Assembly: GCA_963971285.1 (NCBI GenBank) | Contig: OZ020258.1 | Span: 10,002,614 to 10,066,613 of the forward strand | Reading direction: 5' to 3' | Length of the DNA: 64,000 bases | DNA from: Astropecten irregularis | Taxonomy: Eukaryota; Echinodermata; Asteroidea; Paxillosida; Astropectinidae | Part shown: positions 13,501-28,500 of the stretch, in pieces | Position numbering within the stretch: position 1 is the stretch's first letter | Layout: every line of letters starts with the position of its first letter | The notes under the pieces: model-generated | Told to the model about the DNA's origin: nothing | Seen by the model: the letters and a program-made list of their open reading frames with translations, nothing else | The model's database searches: none | Position numbers and translations under genes: made by a program

Positions 13501-16500
13501 CCAACATTTCTTTTTTGGGCTAGACCATTTGCACGTGACCTCATCTTCTAACATTGCTTCTGCTGTCTTATTAGGTGTAGCAACCTGTAGCCCTACACAA
13601 CGCGTTTTTCAAGTAATTGGCACGTTATAACTGAAAAGATCCAGCAGATCCCCCTGCAGCCCCCCGTGGAACTGCACCTGTTTCTTGCTACTGTTATTTT
13701 TTAAAGAACTATTTTATGTGTAATTGCAAGATGTGCGAATGATATAGAAGTGCGAAAGTACAAACGATTATTACTTGGTGTTTCGATCCGCAAACCGATC
13801 CACATATTTTATGTATACTTAGTTGATTTGAATAATAGCATTTTGTTTTTGTGATGACAATGAGTACATTTTCAATTAAAGAGAAGAATGTAGTACAAGT
13901 GGAATGCCGCTATAACGAACATGGCAGGATGTACTGATAATGTGGTCATTCGTTATAGTGATTTAAAGAACCATATTTGGCATGTACTGTACATCACAAA
14001 AATTGGGAGCCAAATGTTTGGTATAGCGATGTCCTTTATAGCGGCGCTCCGCTGTATTGGTGCATTATGGAGTCGTATTTGGATAAATTATAAACAAATG
14101 GGTTTGGATTTGTGTATTATTATTTTAGGTTTTCCATGGATAAAGGTGTTGCTGGCCACGTTGCTTCTACCGGTCAAGTGCTGAATATTCCCGATGCTTA
14201 CTTAGACGATCGTTTCAACAGGTTGGTGTTTTTTTTTGCTATTTTGATATTTTTGCCCATGAATCTGTATTTCTTTGACAAAAACCAAAGTATGAAACTA
14301 CCTTTAATAACAACAGTGTATTATTAGAAAAGAACAACAAAATGTCCATGTGTTGTGTATCACTTGTGATTGTTCTTTAGCTGCTGTTCGCTGACCATGA
14401 ATATCAAATGAAATTTTTTGTTTGTTTTATTGGGCAAGACATTTTCGTGCTAAGCAAAAATGTTTGTGATTAGCAGCTCCATGAAATTGGCCAATGAACA
14501 CACGTTCAGATGCAGCATATATCAACATCATTTAAGGGGTATCATTGAGGCGACCTCACACGTCGTCCGTTCTGAAGTGGTTAACTAGTTTCTGTGTTCT
14601 ACCGTGTCTACAATATTGAAGTAAATTGTGGGCAGCCGTGTCAGTCTATTGAAATGATCAAGAAAATTAGGGTAGCACTTAAAGACTAACTAGGAGATGT
14701 AATGCTACATTGGTTTACATGTATACCAGTTTATATACTCATGTTGATGATGCTCCACTTCATTACATCTGATGAAGTAGTTTGTTACTACGAAAGCTTA
14801 AAATGCAGTTTTTCTCCTCGTTAGTCTTTAAGTGCTACCCTAATTTTCTGTGTCTACAATGTATTAAATAATTTAAGGAGGTAATGCTTCTTGAAACTAA
14901 TGTCATTTCAAATATTTGTATTTTATGCATTTACAGGGATGTCGATCAGCAGACAGGATATGTCACGAAGACTATTTTGTGTATGCCAATATACAACAGG
15001 GGAAAGTAAATACATTTTGTTTTTTAAAGCAGTTTCATTATTAATGAGAATTTTGGCCCTTTTCCAAACCCCGGCTCTGGCTCTGGCTCTGGCTAGGGCT
15101 AGGGCTAGGGCTAGGGCTACGGCTACGGCTACGGCTACGGCTACGGCTATGGCTACGGCTACGGCTAGGGCTAGGGCTACGGCTACGGCTAGGGCTAGGG
15201 CTACGGGCTCGGGCTAGGGCTAGGGCTAGGGCTACGGCTACGGCTATTATATAATCATCAAGGGAAACTGACTGAATTATAAGTCATTGAAAGGTGAACA
15301 AAGAATAATTAAATAGAGCGGGATTCAAACCGGCAAATAATGTTGGAAGATATTTTTTGATGTTCGATGTTCCTCTTGCGCCGCCTTTCTTTGTCATCTT
15401 GCGCATGATATGTATAGTTCATTTTACACTGTGAATAATGTAATGAGTGCCCTAAGTGTCATGTGTCATGGCGACCACCGCATCTCGCGCTGGACTGGGA
15501 TACGAAACCACACTATACGTGCTATGATATGTGCTAGTATTCTTGATGAGAAAAGAGAATCAGTCATTGTAACAAAACCTTGCTAATACTAATGGTACAA
15601 GTGTTTGTACTTTGTAATAACCTAACCTGCAATCTATGGATTCATCTCCTGCACAGTGTGATCGGTGTTGTTCAGATGGTAAATAAGAAGCAAGGTCATT
15701 TTACCAAAGCTGATGAGCAAGCCTTTGAGACTTTTGCTGTGTTTTGTGGCTTGGCTCTGCATCATGCTAAGGTGAGTCAACCCTGTTAAAACAGGAAGTT
15801 ATATAGATATGATAGATCGGTTTGCGGGAACACCATGTAAGAATCATTCGTCCTTTTGCATTTCTGTTTTATTTTTCTCACTGGCTTCTCGTAAGGTCTC
15901 AACGTTTCGACTAGCCTGCTCTTATCCTCATCAGGAGACCATCATTGACTCATAATGAGTCCTGTCCACAATTGAGTCATAAGTTTCCAGTCTCACAGTG
16001 TTTCAAAGTGATGTATTCTTTTTTTGGTTAGAGTTGGTAGGGCTTGACACGTTTCGATCCTAGCAGGATCTTTATTGAAGGCTATAGCCTTTGATAAAGA
16101 TCCTGCTAGGATCGAAACGTGTCAGGGGCCGATTTCACTATTACGCTTTGCGATCATCGTAACGCCCTAAGCAGAAAATTGCCATGCAAAGTAGCGAACG
16201 ATTTCCCGTTCAGCGATGGATTTGGGTGTTAAAATGATCGCAAAGCGTTAGTGAAATGGGCCCCAGGCCCTCCCAACTCTAAGCATTTGATAAATTTCAG
16301 GTCATATTGGCTGATGAGCAGTTTGCAGCAGTTTATTACTTGTATTCTCTTTTTGCAATGTTATATTTCCAATTCTAGCTTTATGACAAGATTCATCGAT
16401 CGGAACAGAAACACAAAGTGGCATTGGAAGTTCTTAGTTATCATAGCCAGTGTCATGAAGAAGATCTTGAAAGCCTGAAGAAGGTAGCCTTACCAGATCC

Positions 16501-19500
16501 CATGCCACCTCTAGCAAGGTAGGTCAACAGGTCAAGAGCTAGACATTTGTTTTGAAAACCTTTGGGTACGTTCAGATTGCCTTTTATTTAAAACCAATGG
16601 GAGACTTTTGAGAACTGGTCTTCAAGTCAACAGCACACGCGCACGCAATTGTGAGCATGCGAGCGTTGTTTTGCGCCTGTGCTGTTGACTTGAAGACCGG
16701 TTCTCAAAAGTCTCCCATTGAGTTAAACCGCTCGGCAACTGCGGGGGTAAGTCGTAAGTTAAAATTCTGTTGCGGGTATCAAAATAGCTCTTTTGGCTGC
16801 GGTTCTGTAGTAGATTCTCTGGTTTGAAAAGGAAAACAGAGCTTCAGTTTCAGTGAAAACCACAACCTATATTTTCAGCATATGGATGACAGAGCTGGAG
16901 CCTGAGCCTAAGCCTCCGTTTCGTAAACTCCCCATTAATTTTGATATACCGGTAACTCTATGGCAAAATCCAACCTTTGAAAAACAGTGTTTTGTTTGGC
17001 CATTGTACTAAACTGTTATTAACTGTTATTCCTTGCTTATTTTGATGTTTTCGTTAGGTTCGACTTCTCTCCATGGGGACTGGATGAGGAGGCTAAACCT
17101 CTCTATGTACTCTGCATGTTCCAGGAAATGTTCACTCTCAATGGGTAAGCTCTCATGTATCAATGACTACGTCTACCCATCATGTGCTTAGCTATTCAAG
17201 TTTTGAATTTAACAGAGGCCATGGCCTTCGTTGCCCTGGTTCTTGGCCTTGGTGCCCCCTTCAAATATTTCCATAGACATTATGATTTTCCAATGGAAGT
17301 GCCCCTTGCAATGGAAAAGTGGCCTTGCCCCTTACAAAACCAAATTTAATGCCTGGCTATTAATGACTCTGTTTACTCTTAATACATTTTCAACAAAAAG
17401 TAATGATTTTATCCAGTGAATTGTATGATTTGTACACATTTGTATGAAGGTATTTTTCATGTATGTTACACGAATTACTTGCTTGAAAACCATAAATGCT
17501 ATAGATCTTTCTTTTGCAACGTCACAGCCCAAGTTTTTGCCAACCAAGATGGCGGAAACTATGATCAAAAACGATTTTGGTCACTGGTTTTACTCTTTTC
17601 TGGATAAAAACAGCATTTCAGGAGGAAAAATAAATTTTTCCTCCTGAAATATGTTTCTTCCATCAACATCTTTATACCCTGTAATTTATAGGTAAATCTG
17701 TGAAGATTTCTGTTTCGGTACGCTACCAAAGTATGATACTACCTTCAATGTCCAGCATAAATATTCAAGTTTAAGGTGATAGACCAATAGTATGATCAAT
17801 GGTAGTATGTGTACAGAGATTTTGATACATGTATGTACATCCTCATTGTAAAATCATTTAATTCTTCAATGCACCACCACTATATGCACACACTGCATTG
17901 TTGCATAATAATGAACACCGAACCACAAGTGGAAGACCATCGTCAGAGTTTATAAGTTGTAACTTTCATTGAAAATTGTCAAAATAATTATTGTTTTGAT
18001 TTATGTATGATGAACAGAACATGCTTTGAGGATGTTTATGAAAGAAAACAAACCAAAAACCTATAACTGGGGTGCGTTACGCTTGCGCGAACATACACGA
18101 ACATGTTCGCACCGTTTGCGTTACGCTTGGATTTTGTAGTGGAACGCACACGCAACAAACTGCGAGCATGTGTTGCGTACTGCGTCCATCTTTCATTCAA
18201 TGTAGTTAGCCAACTTCAGCAAACACCTCCTCTACACCGTTATCTATGTTTAATAGGCGAACGTTGTGTGCGTGTTTGGCGAACAGTGCGTTTCGGTTTG
18301 AAAACGGTGGCGCACATTGTGCGCCGTGTGCGTAGTTAGCTGGAGTGGAGCGCACGCACCCCTGGCTAATGTAAACAAAAATCATAATTCAAACAAAATC
18401 AAATAGGGAAATCAGCTGCTGCCAAAGCTACACACTTTACCAAACCAGGGGCCGATTTCACTAAAGTCATATTTTGCGATCATCGCTAGAACACATGTTA
18501 TGAGATTGTTACTTTGCGATCAATTTTCTGTTTAGTGATGGATTTGGGCATTAGCGATGATCGCAAAGCTTGGTTGATTTCATAAAACACTCATCATGTT
18601 GACGTTTATATTCGAATCAATCCTTATTGTTATACCCCTTTATCAGAAAGAGGTTTTAAGCAAACTGTGATGTCACAATGAGAGATAACTATGGCGATAG
18701 CAGTGACATTTAAGTTCAGATTAATCTTAGGGCGTTTACGAAACGGAGGCTTAGGCTCAATCTCAGGCTCCAGTTCTGTCATCCATATGCTGAAAACATA
18801 GGTTGTGGTTTTTCATTGAAGCTGAAGCTCTGTTTTCCTTTTCAAACCAGAGAATCTACTTCCGAACCGCAGCCAAAAGTGTTGCGTTTTTTTGGGACAC
18901 GCTGTACGCTGTAGACTGTGTTGTGTATGTCTTCATCATCATGCTGTATATATCATTCATTCTTCTCATTTTGTTTTCACAGTGATGAACATACTGACAG
19001 CTCAGAGAGGTTAGACTGATTATTCATCATTGAATTGATGATACCTTTTAGTATTTTGTAATTGGTCATTAGTTTGTCATACATGTATATAACCATGTAG
19101 GGTACGTTCAGACAAAAATCACCGTTTTTATCCCGCTCGGTTTTAATAACAAATTGAGTCTGGATGCTCTAAAGCGGTTTTATTTTTAAAACTGATCGGT
19201 TTTATTCGCTGCTAAAACCCTGAAGTTGAAACTGCTCGGGAGGAGGGTTTAGCGCTTAAATCTGATTGAGTTTTATACTGCTAAAACGCTGCTGGGACAA
19301 TAACTTTCCGACATCCTGTTTCAGCGCAGCAAAGCCTGGCAGCTGGGTTACGTAACACCTGTTGTGCCGCACTTGTTTATATTCAGCAACAGAGTTTTAG
19401 CTTTACGACTTACCCCCAGCGGTTGCCGGGCGGTTGAACTCAATTGGTTTTAAATAAAAGGCTGTCTGAACGTACCCCTAGACGTGAAAATAGTATATAA

Positions 19501-22500
19501 TTCTAGCTTTCTCTTTTCTTTTCTATTTTCTTTTTTTTAGTATTACAAACCAATCTTAATAGCACATCTTATATATGAGCGACACTTTGCACAATTTTTG
19601 ATAGTCGGCATTGCATGCATTAGGTAATGTACATTATAATGTGAAAATAGGGTTCTGTGCTTGTGACGTCACGTTCAGAAGTTCGGACAAACAAGTCGCA
19701 CGTTGCCCCATTAATGTTGTGATGTTTGTCCGAACATCTGGGTAACTATAGCTGTCGATAATAAAGGGCGTATTCTATAAATAGCTCGAGTGCAGAGCCC
19801 TATTGCTACCTAAAGTGAATTCTGGAGGCTAGAACTGATTACGTGTACCTTCTCTATGTTTGATATGAAATTAGCTCGTGTTGGTTGTTGTTGTTAGTAG
19901 TCTACACACTGAGGTCCAGAGTGTCATCTCTCTGTAGCAACGCAAAGGAAAGTAGAACAGAGTTCCCATTGGACTTAATTTTATGTGGATCGGTTTGCAG
20001 AAACACCATGTAATAATCCTTCGTACTTTCACACTTCTGTATCGGAGACGTTGTTGAAACGTTGAGACCTAATTGCGAGAAGTTGCAAGAAATGCGAACG
20101 ATATTGAAGTGCGAAAGTACGAACGATTAGGCCAAAATAAAAAAATTGTTGTGTTGCCCTCAAGTGGAAAAATTAAAATTTTGGGTCGGTCGGTCGATTT
20201 TTTTTATTTATTTATTTTTTTGGGGGCCGACTTTCAAAAATTTAAGAGTAAATACAGGATGTATGGTCACCAGGGCTTATAAATCAGCGGTCTTGGGTCG
20301 TTTTGAGGAGACACGCTTTTTTACTGCTAAATCTTACATTTTCTGTCAAAAATGGTGAGTTTTTATACTTTGGGACTCGGAGAAAAAAAAATAAAAAATC
20401 CCGACCCAAGGTTTTGGCATTTTACGGTCGGTCGCTGAGGGCAACACAACCATTTTTTTTTGTTGGCCTTATTACATGGTGTTTCCGCAAACCTATCCAA
20501 TTGTCGCCATGCAAAGCCTCAAATCTTTCTTGGACTTAGTTTTGTCAGTTGACAGGAAAGTTACGGTAGTTTAACCAACAAAAATCCAATGGGAATGAAC
20601 GAATTGTTCACTGAAACATCGGTAGATAAAATGCATCATAAATGTTGTCATAAATTTGAAACGTCTCAACTTGACAAAAATGCAGATAGGTGACTAAAGA
20701 ATCCAGGCATGCAACTTTTCATTGGATCAGCTGATTTTATCTTTTTTCACTTCACTCTTGTGCCATTGAAAAGTGAAAAACACTGCACAAAATATGGTAA
20801 AGATTTTTTTGGAAAGTCCAAGTTGCATGCCTGAGAATCATGAAGAGCTGATTCAGTTAATCTGACAACCTGTGGGTGGAATTCATTTTAGTTGTGATTT
20901 TTATTTTTTATTTTGCTTTGAACGGGAAAATTATGTTCTGAATTCAATTATTGTAATGTCATGTAGGCATAGATGGAGTTTTCTGGGGTTAATCTCACTT
21001 TATGCTCTACGCTGTAGAGAAAAACCTAAAGATGCGTGGTTATTATGCAGTACGTTTCATCATTGTCTGCTGGAAAAATTACAAGTTGATGACATATTTA
21101 CGTATTATTTGGTATCGTGATTCTCGGGAGCAAATTACGTAATATAGGACATGATTTTTCAAACTATTTGAAGATTTTGGAAACAACAACATCCCCTACT
21201 CATTTGACAGAGATCCTGCTTGGATCTGATTGATGTTAAGCCCTTGTAACTCCAAGTATAATTAATTCAATTATAATTATTTCCAATTATACCTCATGAA
21301 TATTCATTCACCTTTGATTGCCCAAAATGTAGCATCAGCTAGCGCTTCAATTCTATATGTGCCACCATCTTTTAATTAACATGCGGATGTTTTCATGTAC
21401 GCACTGCTAGGTTTGCCTCGTTCCACACTAACTGCTTGGTAATTTGCATGCACGGTAGAAAAACACACAGGATACCAGTTTACTATAATATGCATGTGTT
21501 TTTGTGTGAAAATTACATTTGGAATATAGCTCTTTAATACTTGAGCCGGAGCCGAGGTTTGGAAAAGGGCCCAGAAAGTCCTAGACACATTTATCAGGAG
21601 TCATGCACCGGTATTCACTCAAAATAGCGCTCCGCACTAATGACGTCACACGAGTGATTTGGCCAGCGCGCACATGTACAAAATCCCCGGATGTCGGACA
21701 AACATTGACTCGCACACGTAGTGTACACCATGCATGCACACAATCACAAACACCACACGTTTGCATGGTCGCAATGCTTGTCTGAGATCCGGTGTGACGT
21801 CACAGCAATGGGAGACTTTGGAGAACCAGTCTTCTAGTCAACAGTGCACGCGCCTGGCACGCACGCGCAAAATAACGCGCGCATGCTCACAATTGCGCAA
21901 GCATGGTTTGCGCGTGCGCTATTGACTCAAGACCGGTTCTCCAAAAGTCTCCCATTTATATAGCCTGCTATTTTTAGCGCAAGTGTGGAGCGCTATCGTC
22001 ATGTCAGTCAAGCAAGCACAGATGTATGCATGTTTAGTAGATGCAAATGCATTTGTTTTTACATGAATGTTTAAATAGTTAACTACGAGTACGATGTATG
22101 CTTGAAGGTCCCTACAAATGCAAGAGCCAAAAGGGTTAATCGCCAGGGGCCAATTTCATAGAGCTGCTTAGCACAAAAACATTGCTAAGCATGCCATTTC
22201 TGTCTTCATAAAAACATTATTAACAACCAAATTTACATGTGTTGTGTATCACTTGCATCTGTTCTTTGGCTATTGTTCACTGACCATGAATATCAAATGG
22301 AATTTTCAATGGTGATTTGTTTTATTGGGCAAGCCATTTTTGTGCTAAGCAATTTTTTTGTGCTAAGCATCTCTATGAAATTGGCCCCAGGTCAGTGCAG
22401 GAACTGAATATGGAATGAAATGTTCCATTGCTGTGGACAATAGTGCTAGAGTTACTGCCCTCAAATGAATGTGTGAGGTAATTTTGTGGTCAGCTATACC

Positions 22501-25500
22501 CAAACCCCAACTAATGGGAGACTTTGGAGAACCAGTCTTCAAGTCAACAGCGCACGTGCACGCACGCACAATACAACTCGCGCGTGCTCACAATTGCACA
22601 AGCATGGTTTGCGCGTGCGCTGTTGACTCGAGACCGACTCTCCAAAAGTCTCCCATTGCAGTCTATTGGGGCATTCAGACACAGTACCTAAAAGAGGTCT
22701 ACTAGACTCTTCGGTTTAAACTGAAAAGGGTCTACCTCCTTGTGTCTGAACGGTCTACGATAGACTGTTTTGGGTGCGGAAACTTAGACATCCGAGGAGG
22801 GACGGTCTAGACTTTGTAGACCTGTCTACAAAATGGGCCTTTAAGGTATGATTGGCAAAGGTCACAGAACAGCATTCACACTTTTATGTACATGAAATAG
22901 TAAATCTGTGAAAATTTGAGCTCTGTTTTGATCGTACCCCGAGATCAAAACTATTTTCAGTCTTTGTTTTAAAACTAATTTCTGGATAAATACAGCATTT
23001 CAGTCGGAAATATTTTAACGGTATGTTTCTACCAGCACCATCTTCAAACCCTAAAAATATAACAACCCAAAGTTCATGCCATCAAGTCCAGTGTGTGATG
23101 AATAAGACAGTTACCGTAACAGAGCTGTGGATTTTATTTCTGACCTTGGTGAAATATACCGTAACTATACATGTATACATGGGCGTAGATCTAGGGGGGT
23201 TGCAACCCCCCCAGGTTTTCACTTTTTATATATATATAAAATGATTTTGTGCACAAACGTATATGGAAGTATGACCCAGCTACACGATCGCATTTTTTCC
23301 ATGTTCTTTGTTGTTTTTATATATTACGGACTAATGAAATCTATAAATAATTATCAACTTTCCATTTGTATTCTTGCATGTGTGTAATTTATAATAAAGT
23401 AATGCTAAAATGCAAAATGTCAATACAAGTAATAAACTGCTCATCAACCAAAATAGTGACCTGAAATTTATAAATTGCTTGGAGTTAGAAGAGCCTCGAG
23501 CTGACATGTTTCGATCCTAGCAGGATCTTTATGGAAGGCTTTATATTCAGCCTTCAATAAAGATCCTGCTAGGATCGAAATGTGTCAGGCCCTCCTAACT
23601 CCAAGCATTTTATGAAATGCAATTGGTGTGACAGGACGGGATTTCAATACCAGGCTCAAAGAACACAGAGCACATGGCAGCATTGAGACCTTACAAGAAG
23701 TACGAACGATATAGAAGTGCGAAAGTATGAACGATTCTTACATGGTGTTTACGCAAACCGATCCACATACCATAATGCAAAAGCTTGAACTTATCGAAGG
23801 AACTGGATCAAATTTGTTTGTGTCATGTCAGTAGATATTTATGTGTCTGTCAGAGCATGGAGCTATCTCCATGGTCAGAGGAATGGCTTTTATGGGACAA
23901 TTTCCCCTGCCTTCAACTGTTCAAGTAGCAGATCAAGATCTGCTGAGTCTATACCAGTTGCAAATTAGGCTGGCCCTTCACTGACGTGGATGAGCACAGC
24001 ATACTCGGTGCTTGTGAGGGCACGTGAAAAAAATCACATCCATTTCATTTTCTCTTTTTCTGTTTTGCGATCTTTAAATTATGGTGAAAAAATGGTGAAC
24101 TGATTAGTGTCCTGATCCATTGCTGCAGTTGGAGATTGCAACTAGATTTGTTAAGCCCTGTCCACACTGGACTTTTTTTGAAGGGCAAAGTTACCGAGAC
24201 ACTTGGTACTTTACCCATTTTAAGACCAGTGCGGACATCTCAGGAAGTCTTCCTCTCGGTTACTTTTCCCGACCCGCGCGGGCATTCCTACTGGCCAACT
24301 TCTGCCCAGGAAGAATGGGAGACTTTTGGAGCGGGCTGTTGATAGAGGGCAGCAAACTACCAGTCTCCTGAAAACTTTTGTACACGCTTTTAAGTACGGC
24401 AGTTGTCGAAAAAAAACTCTCCAAAAGACGCAGGGAAATGCTGTGAACATTCAGTTTCAGGCCATTTATAAACAATTTTTAGATTGACATTTCCGCCCAC
24501 CCCAATTTTAATCCCCAAAAACACAAAGTGAGGTGAAATTCTTACGTTTGGCGAGGAAGAAATGTGGTAGGTCTCGTTTGCCAAAGTAAAAACTTTGTGC
24601 ACAAAACACTATGCTGTTTGCCGTTGGCCACCATGATTGTTTGTAACTCGCCCTTTTGATGGCCAATCTTAACATATTCTGCATTTGCGGTCTTTTGGAA
24701 CTCATGTCCTTAGCTCCCCTGCCACCACAACCGGACACAGTATGTGCCATGCATTCTCATGCGATTATTTTACGCCGGTTACTAATAGCCACAATAAACT
24801 CATTGTGTTATTTCTCCCTATACACACCGATCCAACAGCACGGAATACCACCCGCCATTAATGCGGTGTCCCCGCCCGCCTTTTGTGTGTATAATACACG
24901 AATCCGACTTCCCATTCATGTAATTGGCCCTGCGGTGTATAATAGGACATACACCCTGCAGTATAGAGTGCGGCGGAGCGGAAATTCTTTTGTTGCCACT
25001 CAGTGGGCACAAGAGGCCGGCGGGGACAGTGGACACCGCAGTAATGGCGGACAGTATGTCGTACAGTCTGATCTGTCTATAGCAATGACTGCATGTCAGT
25101 ATGTAGACATTTCTATAACATTTGAATCGTCTTGTTTTATTCACAGATTTGACTATGAGGATTTGTGTCGCTTCATCCTGACGGTTCGGAAGAATTATCG
25201 GAAGGTTCCCTATCATAATTGGACGCATGCATTTTCAGTTGCTCATAGTGTGTACACCATCATTAAGACATGTGAACATGAAACATTTACTCCAGTTGAG
25301 GTAAGCTAAAAAAACAAAAACACTCTTTTCATACCAGGGGCCGATTTCACTAACGCTTTGCGATAATTGTAAAGCCCAAATCCATCGCTTAACGGAAAAT
25401 TGCTATGCAAAGTAGCGATCGATTTTCTGTTTAGCGATTTATTTGGGCTTTACGATGATAAGTGAAATCTGCCCCTGGACCCAATTTCATGAAGCTTGCT

Positions 25501-28500
25501 AAGCACAAAAATTTGCTTAGCACAAAAGTGTCATGCATGCCCAATAAAACAAAACCACGTTAAAAATTTCATTTGATATCCATGGTCAGTGAACAACATC
25601 CAAAGAACAATCACAAGCGATGCACAACACATGGATATTTGGTTGTTAACTTGGTTTTCACCCCTTGCGTCGAGGTCAGTTCGCCCCGGGGATGATGAGC
25701 GCTCTAGTGGGAAAAGGCTTTATGGTTAGCAGGGGGCGTCTGTTCACTCTGTTAACTGCAGAGCAAACCTTATTATGGCATTTGTTATTGTGACCCCTTC
25801 GCTCCCTGCTAAGAAATGGTTATGAAAACGTCAGGCAAAATTCCACAATTGAGAGCAATTGTATATAATGTAATGAATTCATATTTTATTGATTCATTGG
25901 AAATGAATTGTTAATTTATTTATATTTAATCATCAAATAACCACAAGGTTACTGACTGAATTTTAAGTCATTGAAAAGTTACCAAATTAAAATTGACTGG
26001 AGTGGGATTCAAACCAGCGACCTCCTGAATACTGTACAGGCGGTCAATACCAACTAAGCTATCCAGCCCTACGTTGGTGGTGTCCCCCACAGTCAATTAT
26101 CTTACGACATTGTGTGCATGGTTTCATGGCTTCTGACTGCCAAACGAACAAAGATAATTTATATTTTCTTAATTAGTACAACTCCAACTATGCACAAATT
26201 GATGTCTGCGTTAAATGTGGAGTATACAGTATTTGCTGACTTACAAATATGTAACTTGTTTATAATATTGGATGATATTTAGTCACTCTTTGAACCTGTT
26301 TCATTGCTTGTATAGAGTCTTGCGCTGTTTGTGGCATGCCTGTGTCATGATCTTGATCATCGAGGCAAGAATAATTCCTTTATGGTCAACAATGCCACGC
26401 CGTTAGCAGCTGTGTACTCCACGTCCACAATGGAACACCATCACTTTAACATGACTATCACCATTCTTCAGGTATTCTTCTTCCTTTTTTTTTTTCATTT
26501 TCTTTTAAAAGGTAATATCATACTTTGGTTGTTGTCAAAGAAGTGCAGATTCATGGGCAAAAATATCAAGGAAGATGCAGTAACAGTCATCTGTGAAATT
26601 TGCAGTCCCGTACGGTGCCCACTTTTTGAGAAAACATTTGAAAAACGCCCACAGTATTCCAAGTATTTCGTACACTTCTCTCAGTATTTAAGTCTTATCA
26701 CCGTTATTTTTTACCTTTAAAAGATCAAAATCAGCCGCATATCGGGGTGCAAATTCTCATTGTAAATTTTCAACATTCTCATGTTGTTGCGCCCTGAAAC
26801 GCCTTTGATGTTCATTCTAACTTGTGAATAATGATCCATGCTTTTGACCTTTGTTTATTTTGTAACGGGCAGAATGATGGACACAACATCTTCAAGCATT
26901 TGTCATCCGAGGAATACAAACAGGTGTTGAGCGACATAAGACACGCCATTTTAGCAACAGACCTGGCTCTTTTCTTCGGAAATAAAGCAAAATTGAAGGC
27001 CATCGTTGAAGCTGGCCAGTTCTCATGGGAGAGCCAGGAACACAGGTGGGATAGGTTCGAATGTGATGAGGAGAGTATAGAGGGAATTATAGAATGCAAT
27101 CAGCAACTCACTTGGGCGTGGATGTGTTGAGAGTTTAGAGGGAATTATAGAATGCAATCAGCAACTCACTTGGGCGTGGATGTGATGAGAGTATAGAGGG
27201 AATTATAGATTGCAATCCGCTACTCACTTGGGCGTGGATGTGATGAGAGTATAGAGGGAATTATAGAATGCAATCAGCAACTCACTTGGGCGTGGATGTG
27301 ATGAGAGTATAGAGGGAATTATAGAATGCAATCAGCAACTCACTTGGGCGTTGATGTGATGAGAGTATAGAGGGAATTATAGAATGCAATCAACTCACTT
27401 GGGCGTGGATGTGATGAGAGTATAGAGGGAATTATAGAATGCAATCAGCAACTCACTTGGGCGTGGATGTGATGAGAGTATAGAGGGAATTATAGAATGC
27501 AATCAACTCACTTGGGCGTGGATGTGATGAGAGTATAGAGGGAATTATAGAATGCAATCAACTCACTTGGGTGTGGATGTGATGAGAGTATAAAGGGAAT
27601 TATAGAATGCAATCAACAACTCACTTGGGTGTGGATGTGATGAGAGTATAGAGGGAATTATAGAATGCAATCAACAACTCACTTGGGTGTGGATGTGATG
27701 AGAGTATAGAGGGAATTATAGAATGCAATCAACAACTCACTTGGGTGTGGATGTGATGAGAGTATAGAGGGAATTATAGAATGCAATCAACAACTCACTT
27801 GGGTGTGGATGTGATGAGAGTATAGAGGGAATTATAGAATGCAATCAACAACTCACTTGGGTGTGGATGTGATGAGAGTATAGAGGGAATTATAGAATGC
27901 AATCAACAACTCACTTGGGTGTGGATGTGATGAGAGTAAAGAGGGAATTATAGAATGCATTTATAGGACAGTTGCGTATTATGTTTTTGTTGACCTTTTT
28001 TTGTAATAGTTGTAAATCATTTCTACATGTTTAATTCCTTGCATGTTTTATATGTGTATTGAGCTTTCATTTGGGTTGACAATTATTCTTGTGCTATATT
28101 ATGACATCGTCTCTATTTGATAGATGCATTACAAGTTTGTTGTTGGAGATAACCCAGTCGGAAGATTCTATGAAACCTGTATAGATGACATGAAAACAAA
28201 CTCTGTTCATTGCATTTGGTGATGTGATTGCACAATGGGAGACTTTGGAGCATCGGTATTCAAGTCAACAGCGCACGCGCACAACAGCACGCGCATACTC
28301 ACAAGCGAGCATGCTCACAATTGCGCGAGCATGCTCAGAGATAGCAAAAATAGACTTCAGTCGACGTCTCAAAAGTCTCCCATTGTGGAGCTTTAATTAC
28401 TATGAAGGATGAAGTGATTTCAAACCTTACGAATACACACGTTTATCAGTTCTTGATCTTGGCCACAGATTTATTAATTGTTGTGTCATTTACATGGTGT

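Noticed and set aside
14891-15217. ORF ending in an Ala-Arg/Ala-Thr repeat
   Set aside because: Runs from an exon fragment into intron and the GGCTAG microsatellite.
24656-25309. A 217-residue ORF covering PDE exon 15
   Set aside because: Only its last 52 residues are PDE; the part before the acceptor at 25146 is the 24825-25060 palindrome and unrelated intron.
27046-27958. CRISPR-like array
   Set aside because: Repeats are contiguous with no unique spacers, and this is a eukaryotic intron.
28124-28184. Possible alternative terminal exon after PDE exon 17 (acceptor ttgatag, then [19 protein letters not shown] and a stop)
   Set aside because: In phase with the 27045 donor but with no resemblance to PDE sequence; short open stretches like this are expected by chance. 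cDNA would be needed.
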